Positions 39,351 to 40,785 of a stretch of 40,785 nt of DNA are shown piece by piece (the stretch's first letter is position 1; each line of letters starts with the position of its first letter). The position numbers were made by a program, and so were the translations under genes. The DNA lies in assembly GCA_009602725.1 (NCBI GenBank), contig WELB01000027.1, positions 569,329 to 610,113 of the forward strand, read 5' to 3'. The stretch is from Spirogloea muscicola. Lineage: Eukaryota; Streptophyta; Zygnematophyceae; Spirogloeales; Spirogloeaceae. Below the pieces are notes generated by a model, which ran no database searches, was not told the origin of the DNA, and worked only from the letters and a program-made list of their open reading frames with translations.

Positions 39351-39420
39351 GAAAGCGCGGCCAGATTGACTGGTGGCTGCCAGCCCAAACGAATGGACAA
39401 GGTCTGAGGGAGCTTGAGTG
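39351..39420 (-). repeat. R1 tail copy with hairpin loop deleted
   Basis: Matches other R1 copies (GCGCGGCCAGATTGACTGG, then CAGCCCAAACGAATGGACAA), but GGAAAGGC is missing from the hairpin, leaving GGCTGCCAGCC. Confidence 0.7.
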
Positions 39421-39559
39421 CGAGTGGTCACACGCCACATCGTACGTCTGCAGAGTTGTCCGGCGATGAAAAGAGAAGGGCCAGCCTTATTATATCGCGC
39501 GCAGCAGACCTTGGGAGACCTGGTGTACACGGTGGTCTTCGATACTTGCAACGTACAAA

Positions 39560-39960
39560 AGAGAAAGAATGCGGCTGCTGTTTTGATGAGCGGCTGTTAC
39601 TGCCAGCCAGGTGCACCAGGCACTTTGCCTGCCCCTGGCTCTGCCTGCAACACTCTGGCTGATTAGCAGGGTTACTGAGTGATTCGTAGCTGCTTTGTTT
39701 CTTTGTGTGCTTGTTTTTCTTAGCGCTTCCCCTGGCCCCCTTCTCGTACTTCATTCAATCTTTTTTGGGCTGGCTTTTTTAGCCCCTATCCTCAATGGGC
39801 GAGCACTTTCTTCTTAGCTGCTTAGCAGAGGTTACTGAGTGATTCGTAGCTGTTTTGTTTCTGTTTCTTAGCGCTTCCCCTGGCCCCCTTCTCGTATTCT
39901 GATCCTTCTTTTCCGGGCTGGTTTTTTCCAGCCCCTATTCTCAATGGGCGAGCACTTGTG
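39560..39960 (+). mobile_element. Tandem retroelement tails, units B and C
   Basis: Unit B (about 39661-39820) and unit C (about 39821-39960) each begin with remnants of the C-terminus and stop (GGTTACTGAGTGATTCGTAG) and continue AGCGCTTCCCCTGGCCCCCT. They then have a hairpin (GGGCTGGCTTTTTTAGCCCC in B, GGGCTGGTTTTTTCCAGCCC in C), CCTCAATGGGCGAGCAC or CTCAATGGGCGAGCAC, and CTTTCTTCT in B. Unit C lacks any upstream coding part, so only the end module was duplicated. Confidence 0.8.
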
Positions 39961-39989
39961 TGACTTTCTTCTGCCTGCGGTACCCCTTG

Positions 39990-40280
39990 CCACTGTTGGT
40001 GGCGTCGTGTTTTGTGGTGTGGTCCTTTTTCGGCACCTCTTTCTTTGGCTTTGCACATCATCCATTCTTTTAGGCTGGCTTTGCCAGCCCATCTTCTCTT
40101 CGCCAGCCCCTCTTCTCTTGCGACGTCGAGTTTCGGCCTGTTTGCAGCGCGCTCAGGCTAGTGCCTTGCACCAGAAAGCTGGGCGAGCTCTAGTAGGTGG
40201 CAGAAGGGCTCCGTTCCTGGCATCTAGTATTCATGCATCGAGTAGTGACCTTTATGTTTTGACCCGTGGTTATTGAGCGG
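39990..40280 (+). mobile_element. Tail fragment followed by another C-terminus copy
   Basis: 39990-40110 matches the 3' tail of the copy at 27982-28112 (GTCCTTTTTCGGCACCTCTT, then GGCTGGCTTTGCCAGCCC). From about 40130 to 40276 a new copy reads CLQRAQASALHQKAGRALVG and ends SSSDLYVLTRGY plus TGA (40274-40276). Confidence 0.7.
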
Positions 40281-40318
40281 GTCAATCTGCTGTAGGTTAT
40301 GTAGATTTTTAGATGTGC

Positions 40319-40615
40319 TTGCCTTTGTACCTGGCCATTTGGCCTACATTTCTTTCTAATACACGATCTTTTCTTCTCTATGGGCGAGCTCTCTTCTTCT
40401 TGCCTTTGTACTTGGCCATGTGGCCTTCGTTTGTTTCAAATACACGAAATCATTCTCTATGGGCGAGCACTTTCTTCTGCTGGCCGCGCAGAAGGTGGGC
40501 CCCGTATGCTTCGCTGCCCTCCTGCCCCTGCGCGTACGAGCGAAGTCACCACAGACAGCGAATTTCGTGTATTTGAAACAATCGAAGGCCAGTATGGCCA
40601 AGTACAGAGGTAAGC
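40319..40615. repeat. R4 tail repeats: two direct copies and one inverted
   Basis: Direct copies at 40319-40370 and 40399-40452 (CTTTGTACTTGGCCATGTGG, then TTTCAAATACACGAAAT) and an inverted copy at 40561-40612. The unit carries a small hairpin, GGCCA-TG-TGGCC, and each direct copy is followed by CTCTATGGGCGAGC, the same box as in the other tails. The second and third copies form a foldback of about 214 bases. Confidence 0.8.
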
Positions 40616-40785
40616 ACATCTTATGACGTAGCAGCTAGCATCTAGCAGCTACTGGAGCTGCTAGTGGAGTGAGGCAGCAGCTGTGCCAGGAGGAATGGAG
40701 GGGTGGGGGGGGGGGAAGAGGGCTGTGAGAGGGGGCTGTGCCACGATTGGGGCCTTGACATCCTGTCCTGCTGGAGCTGCTAGAG
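40616..40785. other. Right edge of window, no gene seen
   Basis: Contains repeats of CTGGAGCTGCTAG (about 40649-40663 and 40771-40784), a G-run (40704-40715) and no supported coding sequence. Confidence 0.4.

Overview
The window is nuclear DNA of a green-lineage eukaryote, most likely a green alga. Four things support this: multi-exon genes whose introns mostly end in TGCAG; GC-rich, alanine/proline-rich exons; best family matches to plant-type proteins (plastid-style phosphoserine aminotransferase, CYP71 cyclophilin, RH21/PRP28 helicase, ZEUS1-like thymidylate kinase); and Arabidopsis-type telomere-like motifs (TTTAGGG) in introns. The species cannot be fixed from the sequence alone. All protein assignments come from reading translated exons by eye; splice junctions were checked by phase.

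Layout. 1-2566 (+): phosphoserine aminotransferase, 5' end cut by the window edge. 3507-10074 (-): spliceosomal DEAD-box helicase PRP28, 23 exons located, N-terminus lost in an assembly gap. 10657-15424 (+): CYP71/PPWD1, complete, 13 exons; it is divergent from PRP28 across the gap, so two spliceosome-associated genes may share a promoter region. 16424-18137 (-): thymidylate kinase lacking its P-loop exon, with a decayed copy of its last exon at about 16028-16160. 18138-20350: retroelement debris around an intron-containing elongator tRNA-Met(CAU). 20708-23216 (+) and 23856-25513 (-): two convergent, unrecognised coiled-coil genes, the second cut by another assembly gap. 26656-28119: an old retroelement reading frame split by a 954-bp inverted insertion. 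28363-30776 (-): DDRGK1 of the UFM1 pathway, complete. 31457-36482 (+): a secreted proline-rich/SGNH-hydrolase/proline-rich chimera with a C-terminal anchor-like tail. 37384-40785: a second dense retroelement cluster with one clear MITE.

The most unusual content is the repeat system at 18-20, 26-28 and 37-41 kb. Many 5'-truncated copies share the same protein C-terminus (consensus SDLxLLTRGY then stop). It is followed by a 3' tail containing a short hairpin (GGGCTGG / CCAGCC) and usually a box ATGGGCGAGCAC. Copies occur singly, in tandem and as inverted pairs. One pair has a perfect 7-bp flanking repeat, and another pair encloses the tRNA-Met gene. I read this as a hairpin-tailed non-LTR-like retroelement family.

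Assembly quality matters here. Two runs of N are edged by A/T homopolymers of 122-124 nt, and two of the four isolated single N bases sit exactly where a coding frame breaks.
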